NCBI RefSeq assembly: GCF_000006405.1 | Contig: NW_003214659.1 | Span: forward strand, 170,674 to 234,673 | Direction of reading: 5' to 3' | Source of the DNA: Perkinsus marinus ATCC 50983 | Lineage: Eukaryota > Perkinsozoa > Perkinsida > Perkinsidae | Length of the DNA stretch: 64,000 nucleotides | The notes under the pieces: model-generated | Told to the model about the DNA's origin: nothing | Seen by the model: only the letters and a program-made list of their open reading frames with translations | Databases searched by the model: none | Shown here: piece by piece, positions 46,560-57,339 of the stretch | Layout: every line of letters begins with the position of its first letter | Position numbering within the stretch: position 1 is the stretch's first letter | Made by a program: the position numbers and the translations under genes

Positions 46560-48650
46560 TGGCAGGTGTATGGTCGGAAGCTGAGCTCAAGAGTAGCCCG
46601 AAGAGAGGGACGGATCTCATCACGCGGCAGTTCGCGGTGGGTGCGCTTTTGCTTCCTATACAGCATAGGGCGCCTTAGACGATGCGTTACATGCTGGCCT
46701 TGATCGAGAGGAGAGGCGGAAGGGTGAGCAGGCGGATGCGCAGGGAGGTAGAGGCGATCTACAATGCCGTGTAGTGCCAACAGGAATTCAGAGTGGTTTG
46801 GTATTGGAATTTTTAGTAGGTATGAAGTAGCAATATCTATGGAATTTAGTTTTTTCGAGCGCTTTTCCGAGAAGCAAGTGAGGGAAATGGTCAAAGTGCT
46901 GCAGGTAGTACGTCGTGGATGTTCGCAGTAAAATTCGCAGCATGTCACCTAGTGATGGAATATAAGTTCACTTTCCTCAGCTGAGCTCAGAAGCTTCGAC
47001 TTCGAGTGACGGTGTATAAAAACCAATACGAGTTCCCCGAACTTATGCAGTTGACCATGTGCATATTTTCTTTGATGCTGGTGTCACCATGGTCAGATTC
47101 GCCGCATGCGGGAGGGAGAAGTTGTGTGCCATAAGGGAGAGGTGGGGAATGAGTTTTTCCTCATATTCCATGGCGCGGTGAGAAATTCCATAGAAATCTT
47201 TTATCGAATTCTCTGTATGGAGGTCGATATATTCCCCGTACCGGGAGAAGAACCAGTAGCAACGTATGTTGCCGGGGAGACGTTTGGGGAGCTCGCCCTA
47301 CTACATGACGCCCCGCGGGCAGCGACTGTGGTATGCAAGAACGATTGCATTTTTGGGATTTTACAGCGAGAGCCATTTACACGAGCAACGGCTCCGTTGA
47401 AGTGAGAGGTGTTAGTTGTGAAATGATTCGGATCCTATCTGTTGTTGCAGGATTTTGGAGGAAAACCGAATAGTAGACTTCTTATCGTTGTGTAGTCCCT
47501 TTTGTTCTCTGTCAACTCGAACACTGTGGAGCACTATAGGTGGGTAGCAGGATTTTTTATACCATAATTTTGGGAATTCGCCAGGTGCTTGGGAACAGAG
47601 GAGATACCGCCCGGGAAGGTGCATATATAGGTCACGAAGCTCGTGGGTTTCCATAGGGAACCAACGGTCGGATGGAGATGTGATAACAATATTGGGAATG
47701 TGTATGCGTGCAGAGAGCTCTTCAGGTCAATGTGGCGTCGAAGCAGGCGCACGAGCATGGTGATATATGAAGGGAGAATAGTGATGTCTGGGAATCGAAC
47801 CGGGGTTCTTGTAGGGGCGCCGGATGAAGTTAGAGTGCCTATCATCCGAGTGACCGAACCAGAAGCCACGTCCTTGCCTTTCTTCGTGGTCATGCGAGGG
47901 AAGGTGAGTCGGTCGTCTTTGCAGAGTAGATGTCGTAGCGCATCGTAGGTAAGAGTGTTGGGCACTATCGCGATCCGCGGCAAGTTGGTAACGACATGGA
48001 GGACAGGAGGAAGAGGAGAGGATGATGACGATGTTGTTGACCCCGATGCGGTAAGTTGCCGAAGGCCATGCTCTTCTGTTGAGCAACTGAGCGCGATCGG
48101 CTGGGATAAATGTTCGATTCAACGTTCCCAAGATTGCGCGGCTGGGCTTCTTGGAGGGCAGCTGTTTCTCTATGTTGATGATATAAACCTCATCGTATTG
48201 GCGTGCATGCGACTCTTGCGAGGTTCGGAAAGGGGAGTATCAGCGACTATGAATAACGCTGCAACTTTGGGGATTCTCATATGTGTGGAAGGGCTATTGA
48301 TTCCAGTCGATAGTCGCCGATACGTCTTGCTACCAGGTGCGAGTATTCGAGAACATCCCGCTATTTGAGCTCACGCAGGGTCTCTTCTACGGCCAAGCGG
48401 AATATCTCTTGGGGCCTAGGGTGAGGCAGGTAGTAGGTCGGCTGGAAAGGGGGAAATATTCATGGCTAATGAGCTCCTCCTGAGGCCGTTGACTGTGTGA
48501 AAATGCTCAGGTCCTCCCCAACGTGTCGCTCTCCAACCTGCTGGTGGAGTCGCTGGAGGAGGGCCAGACGTTAGCGATGGGTGCCGCAGATTTCGGCGAG
48601 TTGTGTCGAGTAGAGGTGGAGTTCGCGTAAACAAGCAGCCGAGTAGGAGC
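46560..48650 (+). CDS. Cyclic-nucleotide-binding-domain protein, multi-exon, partial
   Basis: Exons on the plus strand. VWSEAELKSSPKRGTDLITR is near 46580. SFFERFSEKQVREMVKVLQ is near 46850. After a MITE-bearing intron comes RRMREGEVVCHKGEVGNEFF (near 47110), then VATYVAGETFGELALLHDAP and RAATVVCKNDCIFGI (to 47400). FGELALL…RAATV is the phosphate-binding cassette with its Glu and Arg, so cNMP binding is likely intact. Downstream, ILEENRIVDFLSLC (near 47455) and VVMRGKV (near 47905) hint at a further cNMP domain, and LSNLLVESLEEGQTLAMGAA (near 48525) at the C-terminal part. It could be a kinase regulatory or channel-like protein; no kinase or channel segment was identified. Borders and full exon set are uncertain. 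Confidence 0.6.
46942..47088 (+). mobile_element. hAT-type MITE in intron of cNMP gene
   Basis: The element is 46950–47080, with the core CTTTCCTCAGCTGAGCTCAG. It is flanked by ATGTCACC (46942–46949) and GTGTCACC (47081–47088), an 8-bp duplication with one difference. Confidence 0.7.
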
Positions 48651-49417
48651 ATCTAGGATATGAATTATGTTCTTAGGAAGGTTATGAGGGGAATAACACA
48701 GTCGTTGGAGGTCTTGGAAAGGGAGCAGCTTGCGCAGATAGTCGCTCTGCTGGGAAAAGTGATTTCTCGTGTCTATGACGCGAGATTTGAGAAGTGTGCA
48801 TTAGGTTGATTTTGAGAGGAAGTCCGCCCACTATTTACAGAAGATCATCAATATTACCCAACACACTGGGAAACTGTGGGCGTCAATACCGGAATTAGCA
48901 GAGGCAAGACTATAAGGCGTATCTTTCGAGGTTCCTAGGATGGTTATGTGATTACTTTCTGGTGTGTTCCCTCTTGAAATTTTGATAGGAGGCGGTCTAG
49001 CATTTGGAATCTGTCGGCTCTTGTCGGTATGAGTTTTGTAATCAGATAGTCGTTCCTATGTAGACCTCTAGTGAATATGTTTGGGGTGGCAGCTTTCTCT
49101 ACGAGTTGAAATAGGCCTGCAGAAGTTGAAATATCTTCTGGTGGGATCAGGTTGCCCAGCGGTCAATGCGAGTGAGAGTTCGCATAGCGCTGAGCTCGAA
49201 GGTTGCTGATAGACTTCAGCATGCGAACGAGGAGATGGAAGGCCACGTTACGAAGCGGTAGCGTCGGAGGTTTTCCAGTTGGTGTCCCATGTCTGTTCAT
49301 AACGGTGTCCTGGTACATTCAGTCGTCTGTTGTGTTCACAGTGGTGGGATTTTGGTTCGGGGAGGGCGGAGCGAAGCGTTGCAAGAATGCATATTTTTAG
49401 CCCTGTGTTGATTGATG
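48651..49417. other. Region between cNMP and RRM-type genes
   Basis: Contains one coding-looking stretch near 48660–48780 (MNYVLRKVMRGITQSLEVLE) that could belong to either neighbour. Otherwise I see nothing. Confidence 0.35.
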
Positions 49418-50990
49418 GACGTCTTGGAGCTTCTGGGGGAGAAGGAAGAGGGAATTCCGGTTGAGGCAGCGACCAAGGCGATAACCCCCGCCGATGCCAC
49501 TCAGACTTCAGAGAACGTCGGGGAGACGAAGAAGAGGAAACGGAATAGGGAAAGGCGGCAGAAGGAAGGTTAGTATTGGTGGAATGTGTAGTAGTGGTTA
49601 TTATCCTCGTGCGAAGGGTAATTACTACTACTAATTTTTTGGAGACTGCGTTTATCACCAAGAGTTAGTGTCAGTATCGAAGTCAATTCGAGAGAGGAGG
49701 GTAGTTTCTAGTGTGAGTTGTTGTCAATTGAAGTCGCGGAAAAATTCTTAGGGGATGTGTTATCGCTAATGTTAGGTGCAGCGAAACGGAGCAAAGGTGC
49801 TGAAGGAGAGTCTGTACAGCGAGCACCCAAGAAAATCGATAAGGATAAGGCGTGAGGCGTTTGGGGGCGCTTCGTTGTGGGGAGCGTGCTGGCCTCAGAG
49901 CTCGCAGTGTTTTCCTCAACAACCTTCCTGTGGAGGCTTCGTCGGAGTGGATCAAGACGACAGTGTTGGGTGTGTTGCCTGAGGGGAGCAATGATCCTGC
50001 TGTTATTGAGAGGGTATATATAGGCAGGGATAGGAAATGTAGGTCCTCAGGTTCGACTGTTGTTCATTCTACATGTGCGCCCGAAGTAAAGTGTGCTTGC
50101 AGAATTGAATGAATTTCGCAGTGAGATATAGATCTTGGCGAGCGCTTCTTTCGATGGTATGGTTGAATTCCTAATAAGCTATTTCTCAGTGGAAATTTCG
50201 TTGAATTCTGCAAGTTACAGACAATACCACACTAGTAGTAAATTTGCTTTTTTGAGGAATCGTTGTATTGTGATTAGATCCGACGAGATGCGCTGGTTGG
50301 GCTAATGTGACGTTCACTTCGGAGGGCGTGGCGAAGGATGCTGTAGAGAAGTTGAACTACACTATGCTTGACTGTGAGGCTCTACTGAGGGAGGCCGAGG
50401 ACAAGGAACAAAATATGGCAGCTACGGTGGGCAAGGAAGGAGGTTCCGTGAATAAACGTAATATTGTGTCGTTGCCGGGGATCGAACCTGTGCCTAGGGA
50501 GTGGTGGCCATGGTCCTAAAGGGGTGAGGGTGACTAGAAGGTGCCTCTATGCAACATCAGGGCTGGCACGTCTGGATGCAAAGGGAGGTAGGCAGGGTTG
50601 GAAACATGCACGCATATGTTGGTGACAACATGAAAATTCTGTGGAAATTTTGTTTTTTTTCTCATATGTGAACTTCTATGACTAGTGAGGAAACGCCTGA
50701 GCTCAGCTGAGGAAAGCGAAAATATGGTCCAACACTAGAGATGGGGTATCTCATGTGCGTGCGTGCATGGGGAATCTTCAGATCACGCCTCCAAGTCAAC
50801 AGCGAGCCAGTTCCGTCTCCCCCCGGAGCTGATAGAGGAGCTCAAGGAACTGGTTCGGGAGCATGGTCTGTCGGACTCTCCAGCGGGCAGGCTCGCTGAT
50901 TCGTACCGTCGGACTTTTGGCAAGCGAGCACCAGTGCAGGAATATGGATTCAAGAACTTCGTGACGGTAGTAAGGAGAAGCGTTGCATAG
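49418..50990 (+). CDS. RRM-like and LOTUS/OST-HTH-like RNA-binding protein, partial
   Basis: Plus-strand exons. Near 49420 is DVLELLGEKEEGIPVEAATK with a basic tail KKRKRNRERRQKE. At about 49880–50030 is RARSVFLNNLPVEASSEWIK, which opens like an RRM. Near 50308 is NVTFTSEGVAKDAVEKLNY, like the end of an RRM. At 50790–50990 is LPPELIEELKELVREHGLSD, then GKRAPVQEYGFKNFVTVVRR, which matches the LOTUS/OST-HTH pattern (…L…YGF.SL…). Such proteins bind RNA in granules or germ-line-like settings. A MITE and a second repeat lie in its introns. The start and some junctions are unknown, and it could be two genes. Confidence 0.45.
50115..50215. mobile_element. Short relative of the TTGGCGAGCG element
   Basis: Shares ATCTTGGCGAGCGCTT and TTTCGTTGAATTCTGCAA with 6772–7030. 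It lacks the inner part. It lies in an intron of the RRM/LOTUS-type gene. Confidence 0.6.
50593..50738 (-). mobile_element. hAT-type MITE, reverse copy
   Basis: Reverse orientation: CAGGGTTGGAAACATGCACG at one end, CCTGAGCTCAGCTGAGGAAA in the core and GGTCCAACACTAG at the other end. The flanks GAGGTAGG and GAGATGGG are similar. Confidence 0.65.
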
Positions 50991-51308
50991 TAGTGTTTCT
51001 CACAAACGCGATCTGTCACTTCATAACAGTTGAAATCGTCGTTGATTATGTAGAATTACATTTGTATGTTTCGATCTATTCCGTGTTCGACTACAGTGAG
51101 CGTAAGATGATGTCACTTACCTCGTGCATTGATACAAATATGGTTTAACAAGATCGATTATCCAACAGTTTCAACCTCGTGCTTTTCTATGACGACATCT
51201 TGGGTCGCTTCACCCTGGTCATCGCATTATGGTAGAGGTTCATAACCTCCTTATGCGAAGTGTTTCGTAGTCGTGGGAATACCTTGTCTTGCTGGGTTGA
51301 TTCATGGG

Positions 51309-51400
51309 GCTCATACTGTTGCAGTAGTTAGCAATGTTGCGACTCGTTCGCGTCGATTTTGTTATCCCTTAGGCCCTGGGTTCGATCCCTGGTGTGAGCA
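51309..51400 (+). tRNA. tRNA-like sequence (tRNA pseudogene or SINE head)
   Basis: GCTCATA at 51309–51315 can pair fully with TGTGAGC at 51393–51399 as an acceptor stem. TTGC-AGTAGTTA-GCAA forms a D arm. GGTTCGATCCC is a perfect B box/T loop with a wobble-rich T stem. No 5-bp anticodon stem with a 7-nt loop is found in the 40 bases between, so a functional tRNA is doubtful. An intron-containing tRNA, a pseudogene or a tRNA-derived SINE are the options. Confidence 0.3.
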
Positions 51401-52412
51401 CTTGGGAGGAAAAGCCGCAACAGATATGGTTTTCCTGGGATACCGAAGAGGCTAATGACGAGCTATCACCACCCCCTCGTTCCCTCGGCCCTGCTGCTGC
51501 TGATGCTACTGTCCATAATGACGAGGTGTTGCCTAGCGATGCAGGAGATGATAAAGATGTTTCTTATCGACTTGAATTGAGTTTTCTTCAGTGGTCTCGT
51601 CTTCATCCATCATTTTTGCATTTTCATTTTCGCTCGTAATCCTGTATACCGTGTGGACTATTTGCTATCGGCATACGCTAATAAAGAGTCGAATTCCAGC
51701 ACTTCAACGAGGAAAGGAAGTACATTGACAGAGGTTATCTCGCCCTGTGGACAAAACTCATTGACAGCATGAAAATAGACAATTGAAAAGGCTAAAACTC
51801 GGGAGCCAATGTGCATCGATGCGAGTCTAACTAAGCCGTGTTGTCGGTGTGGAACTTTAAACTCACGCACACACTTCAACAAGGCTTTTGAAATGACTTC
51901 CATCATCCTGTGGGTAGGGCGGGAGGATTGTGGCGTATCTCATCATCTGCTGGGGTCGATCCCGCCTGTGTATCTTTACTTCACCAGGGCGGATCTTTGA
52001 ATCAACCAACTATTTCATCTAATCCTCACAGGGTTTGGTATTTGTTACGAGGCACTAAGATGAGAAGATTCATCTCACTGCAGAACTCGGAGGTCCCACC
52101 GCTCAAATTAACATATCCATTATTTGCCCAGCGTATATATAGATCTTCCGAGCATAGACATCGAGAAAGGTGAGAGAAGACATTCCTCTACATCCTCGCG
52201 AGATCTCTCACATCGATCACAAAGCTCATCCGAACGTCTTCCAAACATACTCGTACAACTCAAAACAGCCGTAATCGGAATTAAACGAGGAATGATATTG
52301 GAGGATTAGAAACGAGAGGATATAATATTGACGAGATGTTTCCCAGAGTGGAGAAATCCTGGGCGACTGAGTGAATTTTTGTCACCAACCGTTGGATTTA
52401 CTCGTCAGCCAT
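51401..52412. other. Intergenic, no supported gene
   Basis: Short frames only, e.g. a Pro/Ala/Asp-rich one at 51394–51639. If the tRNA-like unit is a SINE, its body could extend here. Confidence 0.4.
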
Positions 52413-53053
52413 TTACTGACATAATTGCTTAACAATCTCCTCAATCTTCACAGGATCAGCTCCGGTCACGCGCTGAACCTAAGAGTGTCAAGCCCTTGTA
52501 AGAATGCGACTCAATATCAGAACGTTGAACCAAGTGAGATAGGAACCTCTCTTACCTCCTTGCCATCCTTGTAGAAAGCAAACGTAGGGACAGACATGAC
52601 CTTGTTCTCTTGAGCCATATCATCGAAGTCATCGATGTCGATCTTGATGAAGGACACTTTATCGTTGTTTTTAGCAAGGTTCTCGATCTAAGAAAACGAC
52701 AAAGCTGACCACCGACAACCACGAAAGCTAATCGAGCTCTCCCTAATGTAACACAGAGAGTGAATTGAGGAGACGTGCATGTCCTTCTCACTTACGTAAG
52801 GAGTCACTTGTTTGCAAGGACCGCACCAAGAAGCGGTGAACCACGCAACCTTCAGAGGAGGGTAAGCGGTAGACAATTGCTCCTTAGCAGCAGCCTCGGA
52901 GCCAGCGACTGTGACCTGAAATAAAAACAAATTCATTTGGGAGTCAACCATAGCAAGAAGCGGCCTCACCGCAAACCGACGGGCAGTAGGGGATGCTACT
53001 CGAGCGGCAGTCGCGGTATTAGCAGCAGCAGCTTTTTGAAGTGATGCGAGCAT
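52413..53053 (-). CDS. Thioredoxin with N-terminal targeting sequence
   Basis: Four exons (52970–53053, 52796–52915, 52556–52687, 52413–52478) join in frame by GT–AG to give 133 residues. The N terminus MLASLQKAAAANTATAARVA plus ASPTARRFA is Ala/Arg-rich without acid residues, like a mitochondrial or plastid presequence. The thioredoxin fold follows with WFTASWCGPCKQVTPY (the redox pair CGPC), IKIDIDDFDDMAQENKVMSV, PTFAFYKDGKE with the conserved cis-Pro, and the C-terminal helix DPVKIEEIVKQLCQ. It reduces protein disulfides. It looks intact. The next gene starts about 290 bp away on the other strand. Confidence 0.93.
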
Positions 53054-53345
53054 TTAAATACTAGACGAATTTATGAGTTTGAAATTGGGCGTTCGCTAAG
53101 TCGTTCGCACAAAGCGCTCGGACAGGAGTTGTGACGTGTGCCCGAAGGAAGTAAACACAACTGTCTCTCCTAGGCCGTAGAGCCCGGCAATATGATTGCC
53201 CATCTAACACCGTAATTTTCCCCATCTATACGCGAAAATCGTTGCGTTGCGTCTATCTATTCTGACCGGAACAGTGCAATGGGACGTAGAGAGATGGACG
53301 GGAGTATAGCACGTTGACTGTAGAGTCCCTGTCGTCATTATCATC

Positions 53346-53749
53346 ATGCCAGCGAATATTTTCCTGTCTCCCGGTCTCCAGGCAAACCCTCAAACCTTCA
53401 CTTGGATCAAAGCAGATATTCTTTCTGACTATACTAAGGCGATCGCGAAAGAGCGCGCCGCTGCTGATGCCCACTTTCGAAAAAATGTAGGGCGACCGGC
53501 TCTCACTCAGAGTGAATATATGTAAGCCACTGTTGTCCACCGCCATTATTCGTACCATACCATCACAGGTCCAACTTCCGTCCCCCCGATACGATACAAC
53601 CAGATCGATCAAGATTGGCTCTACGAGACAGCGCCACGCCCTTCTCTGGCAGCACCTGCTGTCTAGGCATGTACAAGTCGTCCGGGATGCGGCCCTATCC
53701 AGTCTTGACTACCAGTGTGGGCCCCTCCCTCAGTTTGACCGGCGTGTGA
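53346..53749 (+). CDS. Small conserved-looking protein of unknown function
   Basis: Two exons, 53346–53521 and 53569–53749, joined by a 47-nt GT–AG intron that splits an ATG codon; 118 residues. Exon 1: MPANIFLSPGLQANPQTFTW, then a charged helix ILSDYTKAIAKERAAADAHF. Exon 2: SNFRPPDTIQPDRSRLALRD, then a Ser/Gly/Pro-rich tail. No signal peptide or membrane segment. I do not recognise it; short Pro-rich proteins of this kind occur among axonemal inner proteins, but that is a guess. Intron length and phase fit its neighbours, which supports a real gene. It is divergent from the thioredoxin gene. Confidence 0.5.
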
Positions 53750-54016
53750 CCTTCCCTCAGGATCATACCCACGACGACTGCGGTTCAAAGCCGCACAGAA
53801 GTCACCGCCAGAAGAAGCGCGAGCACCTCAGAAAATCCAAATGTGAGCATCACCAAAGCCGCGTTCTTGCACCTTTTCCTATCAGCAACTACTATCCTCT
53901 AGAGGACTCCTTACAGTACCATGAATGTGTGATATTTTGGTCGTTACCGTATCGCGTTCAGTGTCATACCACTCCTTTATCAACAAAAGCCCCACTATCG
54001 AACACTGTACAACGTA

Positions 54017-55048
54017 TTAAGCTGTCTTGCCATCATCATCAGCTGGCGCTACGGCTTCCTTCTGCCGTTTAGCTGCCCGCAAGCGCCTCTTCTCCTCAAT
54101 GACTTGCTGCTCGTAATCGGTAGGATGCTCATATCTGTCGAGTTTACCCCGACCCTCGTCTGTGACAAATTTCTGACCCTTCCGCTCCGCCACGGGCATT
54201 CCCGAGGCCAAGGCGAAATGATGCAATACGATCGAACCCGCGACTGCCACGTTGAGGGAAGCAGTGGCCTTTGTGTACTGCTGAATGTACGTGAACTGGT
54301 CACAGGCGGCAATCTGATCACATACACAACCTCTGAGTGAATGCCAAAAGGAGTCGAACACCCACCTGCTTATCGGTCATGCCAGTGCCTTCATTGCCCA
54401 ACATAAAGCACGTGTCACCACGCCAGTGCATGTCCTGTATGGGCTCGGAGGACGGATGAATCTCGACTCCACATAGGGTGATCCCTCGCCTCTTGAGCTC
54501 CTCCTTGGCCTCTGCTATTGTGTCGAAGAACTCGAACGTTGCATGCAGTGTTGTACCTATGCGCTGACCGCTGCGCTGAAATTGAAAATTTACCGCCTCA
54601 CAATTCACCGCTCGACTTGCACTATTCACCATCAACATTTCTCATCAGCTTCCACCGCTCCACCACATCGAAATTTCACCGCTTCCACTAAGCGAACTTG
54701 TAAAACCAAATGCCGAGGAGTTATTCTGCTTATCAAATGAAATAAGATACTATAATTATTGTTATTCTGGTATTGTCCATTGGAGAGGATTCATATGGTA
54801 TCAATTTGAACCGTCTTTACTGATGCGAAACTTTTGGCAAATCCGGACAGTCAAAAACTCTCGTCACCTTGGTTGCCGAACAAGGCAAGTTCCTTCATCT
54901 TCTTAGCGCCAACCACGAACACTTCGGTAACTCCAAATGCAGTAGCGGAGCGAAGCAGTTGACCCCAGTTTTGTCGCTTCCCTACATTGCATATAAGAAG
55001 ATAGCTCTTCCAGGGACGAGGAGGCGGCAGGTCGACAGGAGAGGCCAT
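54017..55048 (-). CDS. SpoU/TrmH-family RNA 2'-O-methyltransferase
   Basis: Three exons (54868–55048, 54366–54556, 54017–54313) give 222 residues with phases that agree. The SPOUT knot fold uses S-adenosylmethionine to methylate ribose 2'-OH in tRNA or rRNA. Seen: YLLICNVGKRQNWGQLLRSA (motif 1 with the usual N and R), FGVTEVFVVGAKKMKELALF, GDTCFMLGNEGTGMTDKQ (motif 2), YIQQYTKATASLNVAVAGSI (motif 3). It ends in a Lys/Arg-rich tail. It resembles short eukaryotic TrmH-like proteins of plants and protists. The first intron (54557–54867) is unusually long. Start at ATG 55048. Confidence 0.9.
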
Positions 55049-55123
55049 CACTGAACTCCAGACTACACCTTACTACCATCTAGACTACCAACACAACACA
55101 ACGTTGGACGGGACAACTGGCCG

Positions 55124-55253
55124 CGTCACCAGTATGGGAAAATACACACATGGTGACAATACAGAAATTCCCAAATCGTGTAAAAACCCCCATAATGTGG
55201 GAAGGGAATTTCTGGACTGAGCTGAGGGAACTAAGCATAAATTTTTAACACTA
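55124..55253 (-). mobile_element. hAT-type MITE, diverged reverse copy
   Basis: CACCAGTATGGGAAAATACA at one end, GGACTGAGCTGAGGGAACTA in the core and TTTTTAACACTACT at the other. It lies between the SpoU and exchanger genes. Confidence 0.55.
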
Positions 55254-55621
55254 CTCGTCCATGCTGATCCTGAGTACCACAGCCTCGTAAGGGGAGACCA
55301 ATAAGGCTTATTAGCCCGATCTGCATAGACGTACTCGGGTTCACCATTGTCCATCGGCTTTAAGACTCCCACCCTATCCCAGTGCATTACTACCTCTGGA
55401 CCTCAGAGGCCAGTGGCCTGATGCAGGACCGCTTTGATATAGTACGCGCTCCTCTCTTCCTTGGGTGGCATCAGAACGCCAGAGTGGGTGTGAGCGGTCG
55501 TAGAGCTGGACAGGAGTTTCCCCAACCCAAGGCTGTTGAGTTATCAGATAGAAAGCAATGTTACAATGACAACAGTGTGATGCCATTAAGAGGGGTAAAC
55601 GACAACAGCAGTGAAGGGCAG

Positions 55622-57130
55622 TCAGTCTGACTGTGTCGAAAACACATGGGTAAAGGTGAGCACACCAAGCACTATAATGAATACTGTATAACACGAGAAC
55701 ATTACCACAGCGCCACCACGAGTAATGTAGGCCTTTGGGTAGCGCTTGAACACAGCAACGCCGACAGTGAAAAGGAGCAGCCCGAAGACAGAGGCTAGTA
55801 TGACGATCGACGTGTCAAAGAGGAAAGAACTTCGCTTGTCCACGGGGATAGAGCCTCCTGCAAGGCAGGCTAGCGTCCAAGGCAAGCCTAAGCCCACACA
55901 GATGTTGATGATCTGAGAGCCCATACACGCTGAAGCTGCCATAGAGCCATACCCACGACTGGCTACTGTAATGGCATTGACGGTATCAGGAATCTCAGCT
56001 CCTACAGCGACCAAGATGAGACCAAAATACCCCATGCTTGAGGGCTGCCCTAGTAGGACTACCCAGCGATCTACTACAGTCCCAAGGATGAACGAGGCCA
56101 GGGTTATCCAAAGGAAGGATGCGATGAAAGTCAGAGGGTAAAGACCTTCCCGAGGTTGGTATATTCTGCAGTCGGGGCAGGTCTCATCAACAGCCCATTT
56201 CAATGGCGACATCAACGCTACGACAACGCTCTTAGGAGAAGGCACACGCTTTTTCCGAGGCCGATGGGCAGACTGTAGTAACGGCTGTGAGCGTTGGGAG
56301 TCGTAACGCTCTCGGAAAATGGAGGTGGACTCCTTGGCAAAAAGGACTCTGGGGTTGCTGACGTGACTCACCTTCCACTGCTTGTACCAGGCGTTGACTT
56401 TACGTGAGTAGCATAGGACCAGAACGTAGATGACGTAAGTGAGCAGTTCGAGAGAGGATATTGCCAAGTCGACCCCTCTCCGGAGAGCCCACATTAGCAG
56501 ACCTAATGCCAGCATGTAGAAGCATATGTCTCGAGTAAGAGGGTGCCTCTTGAGGGCCAGGGGCCGCCCGTCTAGGGTGACGAGGGCGCACAAGGCGGGG
56601 ATGGCAAGGAAGGCTATCAGGCCGCTGCCCAGGATGGCTCCGACGCCCAACTCGGCTTCGATTACATCTTCGGGGTGGTCGGTGCGCGATTGTTTCAATA
56701 GGGACTTCATAGTCGCCACAGAGTTGACGGTGAGTTCGGGAACCGCTCCGCCTAAGGCCATGAATGTGGCACCACCAACATCCTCAGGAACGTCCCAGTG
56801 GTCACAGAGAGTCTCCATGGAGTTGCACAGGTGGTCAGCAGCAAAGGATAGCATACCGAAGCAGTAGAAGATTATGACCAACTCGAGCACTATCCCGTAC
56901 CAGGCGTGATCGACACTGTCGAGGCACATGCTCTCCTCGAAATGCGATAATGTACATATCACCCTTCCTTCATCGGACATGTTATTCATGACATCTTGTG
57001 GTGCGAAAGGGGGGATACAATCCTCTTCGACTACTCGCGGGCACTTGCAATTCCTCAACGTTAAGATTCCTGTGGATTGCGACAATTTTCGCGCGCGCCC
57101 AAAATACATTGCGACCATTACCAAATTCAT
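55622..57130 (-). CDS. K+-dependent Na+/Ca2+ exchanger (NCKX/SLC24-like)
   Basis: A single exon of 502 residues. Integral membrane cation/Ca2+ exchanger. The first alpha repeat reads GGATFMALGGAVPELTVNSV, with the Gly-Ala-x-Pro-Glu core and the ion-binding Glu, followed by GAILGSGLIAFLAIPALCAL. The second reads GLILVAVGAEIPDTVNAITV and then GSMAASACMGSQIINICVGL with its binding Asp. About ten to eleven hydrophobic helices are visible, and a basic cytosolic loop (RPRKKRVPSPK) separates the halves. The DxxNA pattern of the second repeat is like K+-dependent exchangers. The ATG at 57130 is in good position, but an N-terminal signal segment is not obvious and a later Met (57118 or 57112) is possible. 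It looks intact and intronless. Confidence 0.92.
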   Translation of the reverse strand: MNLVMVAMYFGRARKLSQSTGILTLRNCKCPRVVEEDCIPPFAPQDVMNNMSDEGRVICTLSHFEESMCLDSVDHAWYGIVLELVIIFYCFGMLSFAADHLCNSMETLCDHWDVPEDVGGATFMALGGAVPELTVNSVATMKSLLKQSRTDHPEDVIEAELGVGAILGSGLIAFLAIPALCALVTLDGRPLALKRHPLTRDICFYMLALGLLMWALRRGVDLAISSLELLTYVIYVLVLCYSRKVNAWYKQWKVSHVSNPRVLFAKESTSIFRERYDSQRSQPLLQSAHRPRKKRVPSPKSVVVALMSPLKWAVDETCPDCRIYQPREGLYPLTFIASFLWITLASFILGTVVDRWVVLLGQPSSMGYFGLILVAVGAEIPDTVNAITVASRGYGSMAASACMGSQIINICVGLGLPWTLACLAGGSIPVDKRSSFLFDTSIVILASVFGLLLFTVGVAVFKRYPKAYITRGGAVVMFSCYTVFIIVLGVLTFTHVFSTQSD

Positions 57131-57215
57131 TCGGGAAGGATTCCTCTGAAAGTACGGATGGAGAGCGATTCATATTATCGAGGTAGCAGTGGAAGAAATG
57201 TGCTCCGAAACACCA

Positions 57216-57325
57216 CCCGAAATTTTCGGGTTTCTTTGTTTCGTGGAAAGTTTCCACTGGAAACAAAGCGATAGTTCCTTGCTATCCATTCTTTGCATTT
57301 CTTTCCGGAAGGAAATGGGAAAGAA
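57216..57325. repeat. Palindrome cluster upstream of the exchanger gene
   Basis: 57216–57230 (CCCGAAA-T-TTTCGGG), 57243–57257 (GTGGAAA-G-TTTCCAC), and near 57297–57318 CATTTCTTTCC facing GGAAGGAAATG. They lie within 200 bp of the exchanger start codon and could be a promoter feature. Confidence 0.75.
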
Positions 57326-57339
57326 ATGTGAGCTCAGTC

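Noticed and set aside
50460-50490. B-box-like GGTTCGATCC on the minus strand, also near 47790
   Set aside because: No acceptor or D arm pairs with it, and the positions fall in coding-looking exons.
53512-54072. 186-residue plus-strand open frame
   Set aside because: It begins in the intron of the small two-exon gene and runs through its second exon in another frame; composition is low-grade Ser/His/Arg text.
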